This document shows, one piece after another, positions 54,855-62,872 of a DNA stretch of 64,000 bases. Source of the stretch: Parvularcula maris (GTDB lineage Bacteria > Pseudomonadota > Alphaproteobacteria > Caulobacterales > Parvularculaceae); the NCBI RefSeq assembly GCF_024505085.1, contig NZ_JANIBC010000001.1:124001-188000 (forward strand). Direction: 5' to 3'. Under the pieces are notes generated by a model. The model saw nothing but the letters and a program-made list of their open reading frames with translations. It was not told where the DNA came from and did no database searches. How positions within the stretch are numbered: the stretch's first letter is position 1; the number at the start of each line of letters is the position of its first letter. The position numbers and the translations under genes were made by a program.

Positions 54855-55303
54855 CAGTTGGCTCCTCCCAGGGTGAAACCGGCGAAGAAGATGATGGCGG
54901 TGAGGACGGGGGCGAGAAGGAAAACCGCCCAGCCTGAGTTGCTGCTGGCGGCACGGGAGATACCCTTACCGGCATCGAAACCGAGATAACGCAGCCCGTT
55001 CAGCATGTGGAACATGACCGAGAGGGTGAAACCGGCGAGGATCACCAGCCCGAACCACGAGCCGAGAAAGCCGGTCACGGCATCGTAGAAGCTCTCGGAG
55101 ATCGCCGCCGACGCCACCCACAGCACCAGAAGCGCCATCCCGGCAGCGTTCGCACCGCCGGTGATGCGCTGCGTGATCGACGCGGCCATGGTCACGGTGA
55201 ACTTCCACACCTGAAGGTGCGGCGACATCGGCGCGTTCTGGCCGGGAATGAAACTTACCTGGCGGACGGCGTCCTCAGGGGCTCGGGCTGCGGTATCGGA
55301 CAT
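54854..55303 (-). CDS. sdhC: Succinate dehydrogenase cytochrome b556 subunit
   Basis: 149 residues from ATG 55303 with GGAGAAG upstream. 'MSPHLQVWKFTVTMAASITQ' then RITGG is the family opening in which SxxHRxTG is normal; here the His is Gln while Ser and Arg of the quinone site remain. Helices lie at about 52-74, 80-105 and 125-146. 'VMFHMLNGLRYLGFD' keeps the first His (heme ligand in E. coli) but has Tyr for the second. It is the first gene of the sdhCDA run. Confidence 0.94.
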   Translation of the reverse strand: MSDTAARAPEDAVRQVSFIPGQNAPMSPHLQVWKFTVTMAASITQRITGGANAAGMALLVLWVASAAISESFYDAVTGFLGSWFGLVILAGFTLSVMFHMLNGLRYLGFDAGKGISRAASSNSGWAVFLLAPVLTAIIFFAGFTLGGAN

Positions 55304-55405
55304 AGCTTCTCCAGCGCGTTTGCTACCCAATGCCCCAACATGGTGCAAAGCGGCAAGTCCGCGCGGCGGCGGGATAGGAGAAAGTCGTGGAGGAGGGGTG
55401 AAGGT

Positions 55406-56602
55406 TCAGCGCGCCGTCTCACCCAAAGGAGGCATCGGCAGACCCATCCGCTCCTCGACCAGTCCGCGGTAGTAGTCCGCCAACAAAGGCTCGTCGCCGA
55501 TGGCCTCGATGATCCTGGTCATGGCTGGCCATCCATTGGCGCCGTTGACGAAGATCACCGCCCCCCGGCCCGTATCGGGAGAGACATAGACGAAGGCGTT
55601 CTCCCCGAGGTCCGAGCCGGAATGGCTGAGCACCGCATGATCGTCCCAGGAGAAGCTGTGCCAGCCCGCGCTGTGCCCGTAGCTGTCCGGGCAGCGTAGC
55701 CAGTCGAACGATGCGCACCGATAGACCGGGTCGCTGTCGAGACTGCCTCGTACGAGCGTACGGACCTCCCAATCCGTACTCAGTGCCGAGCTCTTCTCGG
55801 AGAGGGCGGCGATCAGCTTGGCGAAAGCCGGAACGGTCACGACGAGGTCGTCCGCCGCGCTGTTCGCGTCCCCCGCCGCAAGACCAGGATTGGTCGCGGC
55901 AATCGTCGTCCACTCACCTTCAGCAGTCATGGGCACGCTCATCCGCCCCTTGGCCCAATCAGGCACGACGCCGAGCGAGATGTCCTCGATCCCAAGAGGC
56001 TCGAGCACCTCCTCGCGGGCCAGCCGCGCGAGAGGCTTGCCGGTCTTCGCTTCTGCGTAGCGGGCGACCAGTTCGATACCGGCGCCCGAATAGCTCGTCT
56101 TCGTGCCAGGGTCATGGTCGAAGGCCAGCTTTCCGTCTTCGTAGCGGTAGGCCCAGTTGAGAAGACCACCCCGGTGCGCCAGCAACATACGGGGCGTCAG
56201 AAGCTCGTAGCGCTCGTCCTGGGACAGGTCGGGATGGCTCACATAGGGCGAGATGGGTTCGTCGAGATCAATCTCCCCTGCCTCGTGAAGGGAGAGCATG
56301 GTCTCGGCCGTGAGGACCTTTGCGACGGATGCGACGTTGAAGGCGGTCTTCTCGGTGACGGGCGTGCCGGGCGCCTGCTCGCCGTAATATCCCTGCCAGA
56401 CCAGATTGCCGTTCTCGACGACAGCGATGCCGATCCCAGCCACGCCTTGCGCTTCGATGAGGCCGGGGACGAGCCGGTCCAGAACGGCCCCGTCGAAGGC
56501 GGGCTCACCACCCCTTTCGGTTCCTCGTGCGGCGCCGTCCTGATCCTCGCCCGCCGTGCAACCGAGGAGAAGAGCGATCATCGACAGAGCTTGCAATCTC
56601 AT
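55406..56602 (-). CDS. Serine hydrolase (beta-lactamase family), lipoprotein
   Basis: 398 residues from ATG 56602; an upstream frame extension is not credible. MRLQALSMIALLLGC is a lipoprotein signal. Nucleophile and lysine in 'FNVASVAKVLTAETMLSL' (SxxK, about 93-96), YSG in 'TKTSYSGAGIELVARYAEAK' (about 168-170) and 'AVLSHSGSDLGENAF' (HxG). This is the class C beta-lactamase/D-aminopeptidase/esterase fold. Two cysteines in 'YRCASFDWLRCPDSYG' may form a disulfide. Substrate unknown. It is the second such enzyme in this window and divergent from the YbjN gene. Confidence 0.9.
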   Translation of the reverse strand: MRLQALSMIALLLGCTAGEDQDGAARGTERGGEPAFDGAVLDRLVPGLIEAQGVAGIGIAVVENGNLVWQGYYGEQAPGTPVTEKTAFNVASVAKVLTAETMLSLHEAGEIDLDEPISPYVSHPDLSQDERYELLTPRMLLAHRGGLLNWAYRYEDGKLAFDHDPGTKTSYSGAGIELVARYAEAKTGKPLARLAREEVLEPLGIEDISLGVVPDWAKGRMSVPMTAEGEWTTIAATNPGLAAGDANSAADDLVVTVPAFAKLIAALSEKSSALSTDWEVRTLVRGSLDSDPVYRCASFDWLRCPDSYGHSAGWHSFSWDDHAVLSHSGSDLGENAFVYVSPDTGRGAVIFVNGANGWPAMTRIIEAIGDEPLLADYYRGLVEERMGLPMPPLGETAR

Positions 56603-56772
56603 TCGTTGTTTCCAGTCGCCAAGGGTCACGACCGCTACACCAACCCCGCTCCGCATGGTCAATTACCCGAAGCTCGTTTCACCCCCCGGCCAGACTGGAA
56701 AGTTCGATGGACAGGCAAGCCTGCCCTTGCCATGCTGGCGCCCTCAGGGGTCACCGGAAGGGCAGTCGCATC

Positions 56773-57282
56773 ATGTTCAGGCTCGCAGCCGCGGGGGCGG
56801 CGCTTTCACTTCTTCTCACAGCATCGGCAGCGGCGCAGGACCTCCGCCCGGTCACCGAGAACATGACCGCCGCCGATATCGAGCGCGTGCTTAAGGAAGC
56901 AGGTCTCAACCCGACGATGACCGAGGATGCCGCAACGGGCGCGCCGGTGGCGACGGGCAATGCCGACGGGGTGATCTTCGTCCTGCGCGCCGTGGACTGC
57001 GCAGGCACGCCCCAACGCTGCCAGCAGCTCGTCCTCTTCGCCAATTTCGAGCTGCGCCGCGACATCACCGAGCGCGACTTCCGCGTGGTCAACGGCTTCA
57101 ACGACAGCGCCGCCAACGGCCGCGCCTATGTCCTGGAAGGCGCGGGCCAGGTGGGGGTCGACTACGTCATCGACCTCACCGGCGGGGTCACCGCCGAGCA
57201 CATTCAGGGGCGCCTCGGCAAGTGGCCGGAGATCATCGGCACCTTCCGTGAGCAGATGGTGGGTGCTTATACGGGGGTGTGA
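56773..57282 (+). CDS. Secreted YbjN-domain protein
   Basis: 169 residues from ATG 56773. The signal peptide is MFRLAAAGAALSLLLTASAA, then AQD. The YbjN-like fold is suggested by 'MTAADIERVLKEAGLNPTM' (about 30-48), 'DGVIFVLRAVDC' and 'LVLFANFELRRDITERDFRV' (about 86-105). Two cysteines (about 76 and 83) may be bridged. YbjN proteins bind to type III secretion chaperone-like partners in some bacteria, but the exported alphaproteobacterial version has no known function. Confidence 0.87.
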   Translation: MFRLAAAGAALSLLLTASAAAQDLRPVTENMTAADIERVLKEAGLNPTMTEDAATGAPVATGNADGVIFVLRAVDCAGTPQRCQQLVLFANFELRRDITERDFRVVNGFNDSAANGRAYVLEGAGQVGVDYVIDLTGGVTAEHIQGRLGKWPEIIGTFREQMVGAYTGV

Positions 57283-57289
57283 CGCTGTC

Positions 57290-57307
57290 CTCCCCTGATA
57301 GGGGGAG
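57290..57307. repeat. Short CTCCCC/GGGGAG hairpin between convergent genes
   Basis: CTCCCC-TGATAG-GGGGAG, a 6-base stem between the YbjN gene stop and the typA stop. It resembles the core of family C but is truncated; there is no T-run. Confidence 0.45.
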
Positions 57308-57315
57308 AAGGCTTC

Positions 57316-59160
57316 CTAAGCCGCATCCTCTTTCGCACGCCTCTTGCGCATATGCGGCTCGAGCTCTCTCTTCCGCAGGCGGATGGTCTTGGGCGTGACC
57401 TCGACCAGCTCGTCATCGCCGATATAGCTGATGGCGGCCTCTAAGCTCAGCTTGCGCGGCGGAGTGAGGCGGACGGCGTCGTCCTTACCGGCGGCGCGGA
57501 TATTGGTGAGCTGCTTAGCCTTGAGGGGGTTCACGTCGAGGTCGTCGGGCTTGGCGTTCTCGCCGATGATCATGCCTTTGTAGACCTTCTCGCCGGGCGA
57601 GATGAACATGATGCCGCGCTCTTCAAGGTTCCAAAGGGCGTAGGGCACCGCCTCGCCGTCGCCGTTGGAGATGAGGGCGCCCTGACGACGCGCCTCGATC
57701 TGACCCTTATACGGAGCATGTTCGAGATAGGCGCGGTTGACGACGCCGGTGCCGCGCGTGTCGGTGAGGAACTCCGAGTGGTAGCCGATGAGCGCGCGGG
57801 CCGGGGCGTGAAGGATGATCCTGGTCTTGCCGCCGCCTGAGGGCTTCATCTCGACAAGCTCGGCCTTTCTTTGGGTCAGCTTCTCGATGACGACGCCCGT
57901 ATGCTCCTCATCGACGTCGATGGTGACCTCCTCGATGGGCTCGAGGGTCCGTCCGTTCTCGTCCTTTCGCGTCACCACGCGGGGTCTGGAGACGGCGAGT
58001 TCGAAGCCCTCGCGGCGCATGTTCTCGAGAAGGACGCCGAGCTGCAGTTCGCCGCGGCCAGCGACCTCATAGGCGTCGCCGCCCTCGGTCTCGGAGACCT
58101 GGATCGCGACATCGCCCTCGGCTTGGCGGAAGAGGCGTTCGCGGATGACCCGGCTCTGCACCTTGTCACCCTCGCGGCCAGCCAGCGGGCTGTCGTTCGG
58201 CGCCACACGGATCGAAAGGGTCGGCGGGTCGATGGGCTGGGCGGGAAGCGCGTCGTTCACGGAGAGATCGCAGAGCGTATCGGCGACGGATGCCTTCTGG
58301 AAACCGGCCAGGGCCACGATGTCGCCAGGCTGCGCCTCGTCGATGGGCTGGCGAGCGAGGCCGCGGAAGGCTAGCACCTTGGTGATCCGTACGCGCTCGA
58401 TCTCCGAGCCGTCCGCGTCGAGCGCCTTGAGGGTCATGCCGGGCTTGACGCTGCCCTGGTTGACCCGCCCCGTCAGGATACGGCCGAGGAAGTTGTCGGC
58501 CTCAAGGGTGGTCGCCAGCATCTGGAACGGCTTCGTGCCAGCGTCGTCGGCGACTGGGGGCGGGGGGACGTGAGCGACGATGCGCTCGAACATCGGCGTC
58601 AGGTCCTGGCGCGCGCCGTGCTCTTCCTCATCGGCCCAGCCGTCGCGGCCGGAGGCGTAGAGGACGGGAAAGTCGAGCTGCTCGTCCGAAGCGCCGAGCG
58701 CCGCGAAGAGATCGAAGGCGGCATCGAGCGCCGCATCAGGCTCCGCCTGCGGACGGTCCACCTTGTTGAGGCAGACGATGGGGCGGAGGCCCAGCGCAAG
58801 GGCTTTCGACAGCACGAACTTGGTTTGGGGCATCGGCCCCTCGGCGGCGTCGATCAGCAGCACGCAGCCATCGACCATGGAGAGGATGCGCTCCACCTCG
58901 CCGCCGAAATCGGCGTGGCCGGGGGTGTCGACGATATTGATGCGGACGGGCTCGCCCCCCTTGTCCCAGAGGACGGAGGTAGCCTTGGCGAGGATGGTGA
59001 TGCCGCGCTCACGCTCGATGTCGCCCGAGTCCATGGCCCGCTCGGCCATCTCCTGGTGCGCTTCGACGGTGCCGGACTGGCGCAGCATCTCGTCCACGAG
59101 GGTGGTCTTGCCGTGGTCGACATGCGCGATGATCGCAATATTGCGGAGTTGTTCGGTCAT
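57316..59160 (-). CDS. typA: Ribosome-associated GTPase TypA/BipA
   Basis: 614 residues from ATG 59160; the frame extension to 59196 is not homologous. GTP site '[17 protein letters not shown]' (about 9-25), switch region '[15 protein letters not shown]', '[18 protein letters not shown]' (about 71-88) and '[14 protein letters not shown]'. EF-G-like domains II, III and V follow, then the TypA-specific C-terminal domain with '[18 protein letters not shown]'. It binds the 70S ribosome at the EF-G site and is needed under stress and low temperature. Confidence 0.97.
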   Translation of the reverse strand: MTEQLRNIAIIAHVDHGKTTLVDEMLRQSGTVEAHQEMAERAMDSGDIERERGITILAKATSVLWDKGGEPVRINIVDTPGHADFGGEVERILSMVDGCVLLIDAAEGPMPQTKFVLSKALALGLRPIVCLNKVDRPQAEPDAALDAAFDLFAALGASDEQLDFPVLYASGRDGWADEEEHGARQDLTPMFERIVAHVPPPPVADDAGTKPFQMLATTLEADNFLGRILTGRVNQGSVKPGMTLKALDADGSEIERVRITKVLAFRGLARQPIDEAQPGDIVALAGFQKASVADTLCDLSVNDALPAQPIDPPTLSIRVAPNDSPLAGREGDKVQSRVIRERLFRQAEGDVAIQVSETEGGDAYEVAGRGELQLGVLLENMRREGFELAVSRPRVVTRKDENGRTLEPIEEVTIDVDEEHTGVVIEKLTQRKAELVEMKPSGGGKTRIILHAPARALIGYHSEFLTDTRGTGVVNRAYLEHAPYKGQIEARRQGALISNGDGEAVPYALWNLEERGIMFISPGEKVYKGMIIGENAKPDDLDVNPLKAKQLTNIRAAGKDDAVRLTPPRKLSLEAAISYIGDDELVEVTPKTIRLRKRELEPHMRKRRAKEDAA

Positions 59161-59229
59161 GGCCGGGCCAGTGACCGCTTTTTGTGCACTGCGCAAGAAA
59201 AAGCTTGGAGAGGCTTAGCGCTCCGCAGC

Positions 59230-59520
59230 TCAGTCCCGCTTGAAGGCCGAGCCGATCCGGTTGAGGACCATCTTCGGCGCGGCGGCTACGCGGCCCAGCG
59301 TGCTTCCTGCGCTCGGCTCGGGCGGCGCCTCGTTGGAGAGGATCTGGCCGTCCTCGCCGTGGAGGATCAGGCGCACGCCGTTGCGGCCCGCCATCTCGCG
59401 GCCGCGCTTCATCGCGTCCTTACAGCGGTCGAAATGCGCCGAGGCGCGAGAGGCGCCGGCCCGTTTGACGTCCCAGCCCGCCTCGTCGCTGCCGGTGATG
59501 TGGTAGTTTCCGTCGCTCAT
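59230..59520 (-). CDS. DUF2188 domain protein
   Basis: 96 residues. 'GNYHITGSDEAGWDVKRAGA' (about 4-23) and 'KRGREMAGRNGVRLILHGED' then GQI (about 38-60) match the DUF2188 layout (two beta hairpins with an intervening helix, ending in HGxDG). The C-terminal 30 residues are basic and Ala-rich. The function is unknown; DUF2188 proteins often appear next to stress genes. It lies alone between typA and the acyl hydrolase gene. Confidence 0.82.
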   Translation of the reverse strand: MSDGNYHITGSDEAGWDVKRAGASRASAHFDRCKDAMKRGREMAGRNGVRLILHGEDGQILSNEAPPEPSAGSTLGRVAAAPKMVLNRIGSAFKRD

Positions 59521-59571
59521 GCCGCACCTCCTTACCGGGCTGAAACGGTCAGAGGCGAGCGATGGTTCCCT

Positions 59572-60912
59572 TTAGGGCATGAAGCCGTGCTCGGTGAGGA
59601 AGAGGATCGTGGCGGTCAGGAAGGCAGGCTCGACGGTATCGGTCTTGAGGAACGCGCCGCCGCCGGGCAGCGCGGCGCGCTGATCGCCATGTTCGAGCGT
59701 ATGGCCGATACCCGGCACGACGATGGTCCGCAGCGTTCCTCCAGCCTCTTCGATAGCGTTCAGTGCTTCCAGGTTCTCGCGCAGCGGAACGATCGGGTCA
59801 TCCGCTCCGAAGACAGCCAGGTAGGGGACGCTTTCGAGCTCTGACAACAAGGCCGAGGGGTCGTAGCGGAAGCGGCGCAGGAAAAGCCCGTCCATCTCGC
59901 CGGGAGAGGAGGGCAGGTCGTCGTTTGCGAACATGCCGGCGTACCACCCCTCCGCCTCGGCCTGCTCCCTGATGGCGGCAAGCCGTTCATAGGCTGCGTC
60001 GTCGCCGAGCCGGGGGTCGGTGAGGATGCGGACCGCCTCCTCGGCAAGCGCTGCGGTCTGTGGAGGAAGGCCGTTCGCCTTGGCATAGGGGCGGGCGGAG
60101 CCGAGCTGCTGCTGTCTGATCGAGGTGGCGGGGCCTATCCAGGTGATGAGGAAGGCGGGCTTGGGGCCTCGGCCAGCCAGGCGCTTCTCCGTCAAACCTT
60201 GCGCGGTCCAGGCTCCTGCCGAGATGCCGCGAAGACCGATACGCGCAGCATCCGTCCGGCGGTGGCGGGCGAGGGCGAGGAACGCGGCTTCGGCGTCGGC
60301 CACGGTGCTCTCATGGCTCGCCTCTTCGCAGGTGCCGCCGCTCTCGCCAGCACCGCGTTTGTCGAAGGTGATCGCCGACATGCCGCGCAGAGCGTACTGC
60401 TTCGCCTCGCCCAAGGAGCGCGTGCCGCAGCCTCGCCCGTGAAGAAGCACGATGCCCGCGCTTGCCTTCACGCGGGAGGGAAGAACGACCGTGCCGGAGA
60501 ACTCGGTGCCGTCTCGGCTGGTGAAGCGCACCTCCTCAAGCTCAATGGCCAGGGGCGGCGGGGGCGGGACCGGCTTGAGATGCACCCGGACGCTGCCTTC
60601 GTCGCGCGCCACCTCGCCGACGAGCTGGCCGAAGCGGGGGTCCCGCTGCAGCACGGCGTCGCCGCCATAGAACCCTTCGATGACGATGCCTTCTTCGGTC
60701 ACGCGCACGAGGTCGGCGGAGGGCTCGTACCAGAGCCATTCGGGGAAGCGGGAGACGGCGGTGACAGCCTCGCCGTCCGCCCTCACCTCCATCTCGACCA
60801 CGATCGGCGTGCCGTCCTGGATGATCGCGCCGGTATAGTGTCCTGCCAGGGGGCGTGCACCCTCCGTCTGGAGCGTCAGCAGCGCGGCCAGCGCGGCGAT
60901 CATCATCGACAT
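59572..60912 (-). CDS. Secreted alpha/beta hydrolase (acyl-CoA thioesterase/BAAT-like)
   Basis: 446 residues with a short signal (MSMMIAALAALLTLQTEGA). A beta-rich N-terminal domain of about 135 residues is followed by the hydrolase core: 'GIVLLHGRGCGTRSLGEAKQ', 'ITFDKRGAGESGGTCEEASH', nucleophile 'IGLRGISAGAWTAQ' (Ser about 227), acid in 'AVFGADDPIVPLRE' and histidine in 'VPGIGHTLEHGD'. The layout resembles large exported hydrolases of the BAAT/dienelactone group. The substrate is unknown. It is divergent from the DUF2721 gene. Confidence 0.87.
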   Translation of the reverse strand: MSMMIAALAALLTLQTEGARPLAGHYTGAIIQDGTPIVVEMEVRADGEAVTAVSRFPEWLWYEPSADLVRVTEEGIVIEGFYGGDAVLQRDPRFGQLVGEVARDEGSVRVHLKPVPPPPPLAIELEEVRFTSRDGTEFSGTVVLPSRVKASAGIVLLHGRGCGTRSLGEAKQYALRGMSAITFDKRGAGESGGTCEEASHESTVADAEAAFLALARHRRTDAARIGLRGISAGAWTAQGLTEKRLAGRGPKPAFLITWIGPATSIRQQQLGSARPYAKANGLPPQTAALAEEAVRILTDPRLGDDAAYERLAAIREQAEAEGWYAGMFANDDLPSSPGEMDGLFLRRFRYDPSALLSELESVPYLAVFGADDPIVPLRENLEALNAIEEAGGTLRTIVVPGIGHTLEHGDQRAALPGGGAFLKTDTVEPAFLTATILFLTEHGFMP

Positions 60913-61017
60913 GGCTTCTCCCTCTCCGCGCCAGGGAAGAGATCGCCGCGGGCAGGGTCAAGCCGAGGACGCAGCGCTTCTTGACCGCTACCTCCAAGCC
61001 AGCGCAGGGACCTTTCC

Positions 61018-61479
61018 ATGGAGAACCTCCCCATCGCCGAGGCCATCAGGTTGGCCGTGGCGCCGATCTTCCTTCTGGCGGGGATCGGTGCGCTCCTCAA
61101 CGTCATGACCGCGCGGCTCGGGCGGGTGGTGGACCGCGCCCGGCTTCTCGAAGGCATGATCGAGGCGGGGGAGGAGGCCGACCTCCTCATGCGCCACCAG
61201 GTCGAGTTGGCGGTGCTGGGCAGCCGGATCAGGGCCGCCAACCGGGCGATCTACACCACCTCGATCTCGGCGCTCTTCGTCTGCTTCGTGGTCGCGCTGC
61301 TCTTCGTGGAGGAGCTGACCTCCAGCATTCCCGTGGCGGCGGAGGCCATTGCGGCGCTCTTCATCCTGACCATGGCGTTCCTCACCCTGGGGCTCGCTTT
61401 CTTCCTGCGCGAGATCGCTGTGGCCTCGCGTTCGCTGCAGGTGCGTTCAGAGCTTTTGGGGGAGCAACGTTTGCGCTGA
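61018..61479 (+). CDS. DUF2721 family membrane protein
   Basis: 153 residues: 'IAEAIRLAVAPIFLLAGIGA' (about 6-25) with 'LLNVMTARLGRVVDRARLLE' after it is the DUF2721 signature. Two more helices lie at about 81-100 and 108-132. A charged helical segment (about 45-75) links the first and second. Function unknown. The next gene begins 35 bases downstream on the same strand. Confidence 0.9.
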   Translation: MENLPIAEAIRLAVAPIFLLAGIGALLNVMTARLGRVVDRARLLEGMIEAGEEADLLMRHQVELAVLGSRIRAANRAIYTTSISALFVCFVVALLFVEELTSSIPVAAEAIAALFILTMAFLTLGLAFFLREIAVASRSLQVRSELLGEQRLR

Positions 61480-61514
61480 AGGAGTGTTCGCGAGGCGATC
61501 TTAGGGAGAGTTCC

Positions 61515-62387
61515 ATGCGCTTTGACGATTTCGGCCAGTCCGACAATATCCGCAACCGGCGCGGCGAGGGGGGATCGAGCCTCGGCGGGGCGGGGCTGGT
61601 GGGTCTCTTCTACCTGTTCCGTATGGTGTTCAGCCGGTTCGGCATCATCGGCGTGGTGGTCCTAGGCGCGGGCCTCTTCTTTCTGTCGGGGACGGGACTC
61701 AGCCCGCTCGGCTCGAACTCCTCCGGCTCGCACGAGGCCGCAACGTCCGAGTACGATCAGCTCGTCGGCGCGGTGCTCCTCTCCACCGAGAACGTCTTCA
61801 ACGACGTGTTCCAGGAGGAGGGGCTTGGCGACTATCCCGAGCCGATCCTCAACCTCTTCGCCGGCCGGATCACGACGAGGGGCTGCGGCGGCGCGACCTC
61901 GGCGGTGGGGCCGTTCTACTGCCCGGCGGACAGCCAGGTCTATATCGACACGAGCTTCTTCGACGAGCTGTCCCAGCGTTTCGGCGCGCCGGGCGACTTC
62001 GCCCAGGCCTATGTCATCGCCCATGAGGTCGGCCACCATATCCAGAACGTCACCGGCATCTCCGACCAGGTGCGCTCCGCCCAGCAGCGGGCCAGGGGCG
62101 ACGCCGAGCGCAACGAGTACTCCGTGCGCCTGGAGCTGATGGCGGACTGCCTCGCGGGCGTGTGGGCGGGGCGGACGCAGATCCAGCTCGAGCAGGGCGA
62201 CATCGAGGAGGCTCTGCGCGCCGCCGCCGCCATCGGCGACGACACGCTGCAGCGGAGATCGTCAGGCCGCGTCGTGCCCGACAGCTTCACCCACGGCACG
62301 AGCGAGCAGCGCCAGCGCTGGTTCGCCACGGGCTATCAGGCACGGGACATGTCGGCCTGTGATACGCTGAATACGGATCGGTTGTAG
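61515..62387 (+). CDS. Neutral zinc metallopeptidase, YpfJ type
   Basis: 290 residues from ATG 61515. A short cytosolic lead 'MRFDDFGQSDNIRNRRG' is typical of the family. One hydrophobic stretch (about 42-60) anchors it in the membrane. The rest is periplasmic: 'CGGATSAVGPFYCPADSQVY' (about 120-139), the zincin motif 'VIAHEVGHHIQNV' (about 164-176) and 'ELMADCLAGVWAG' (about 205-217), whose Glu/Asp complete the metal site. The family is predicted to be a zinc protease; its substrate is not established. Confidence 0.92.
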   Translation: MRFDDFGQSDNIRNRRGEGGSSLGGAGLVGLFYLFRMVFSRFGIIGVVVLGAGLFFLSGTGLSPLGSNSSGSHEAATSEYDQLVGAVLLSTENVFNDVFQEEGLGDYPEPILNLFAGRITTRGCGGATSAVGPFYCPADSQVYIDTSFFDELSQRFGAPGDFAQAYVIAHEVGHHIQNVTGISDQVRSAQQRARGDAERNEYSVRLELMADCLAGVWAGRTQIQLEQGDIEEALRAAAAIGDDTLQRRSSGRVVPDSFTHGTSEQRQRWFATGYQARDMSACDTLNTDRL

Positions 62388-62394
62388 GGAGCGC

Positions 62395-62622
62395 ATGGAC
62401 ACAGAGCACGCGAAGTACTGTCTGGAAGGAACAACCTGCCTACCAGACAACTTCGAGCCTTGCTGCGACATTTTCGCTGGTCATACGGCGACTTGCGCCT
62501 TCGACCTTCGATACGAGTGGTGGGGCGCGGCGAAAGGCTGGTACATCCGTATCGCGGACGATGCCGGAGGAGGGGGGATCACAATCGCCTGGTGTCCCCA
62601 CTGCGGCACCCCCCTTTCCTGA
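62395..62622 (+). CDS. Small cysteine-rich probable zinc-binding protein
   Basis: 75 residues, starting seven bases after the protease stop. Cysteines at about 9, 15, 23, 24, 34, 67 and 70. The last pair is in 'IAWCPHCGTPLS', a rubredoxin-like knuckle, and 'CCDIFAGHTATCAFDLRYEW' is in the middle. The layout resembles short proteins of the DUF6980 type. No function is known. Co-transcription with the YpfJ-type gene is likely from the spacing. Confidence 0.72.
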   Translation: MDTEHAKYCLEGTTCLPDNFEPCCDIFAGHTATCAFDLRYEWWGAAKGWYIRIADDAGGGGITIAWCPHCGTPLS

Positions 62623-62739
62623 GCGCCTACGGACGAAGAAAGCGGTCATCTCGGGGCCGCGTAGCAGAGCTCGAGATCCAGAATCGAAGCGGTTTGATGA
62701 CGAGATGGTCCCAAAAAGACCGAACCTGACCGATGATGG

Positions 62740-62773
62740 ATTCCGGGCTCACCCTCCGGGTGCCCCGGAATGA
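62740..62773. repeat. Short family B-like hairpin (B5)
   Basis: ATTCCGGGCTCACCC and GGGTGCCCCGGAAT pair, with a TCC loop and one bulge, followed by GAC. It resembles the alphaproteobacterial ATTCCGG..CCGGAATGAC element and one end of family B. It lies between a plus-strand gene and the convergent M2 gene, just ahead of A9. Confidence 0.6.
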
Positions 62774-62791
62774 CTTCGACTTAGACCGCCT

Positions 62792-62870
62792 GTAGGGCGG
62801 AACGCGCAGCGATCCGCCACTTCAGTGGGTAAGGTTGCTAGGCGGATCACCTACGGTGTTCCGCCCTACG
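62792..62870. repeat. Family A hairpin repeat, copy A9
   Basis: GTAGGGCGGAACGCGCAGCG then ATCCGCC on the left, and GGCGGATCACCTACGGTGTT then CCGCCCTACG on the right. It ends two bases before the M2 peptidase stop codon. Sequence is of the A1/A8 subtype. Confidence 0.85.
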
Positions 62871-62872
62871 TT

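Noticed and set aside
60855-61514. Upstream extension of the YpfJ-type protease frame
   Set aside because: It overlaps DUF2721 in another frame and lacks homology-like sequence; ATG 61515 has a binding site and the family's normal start.
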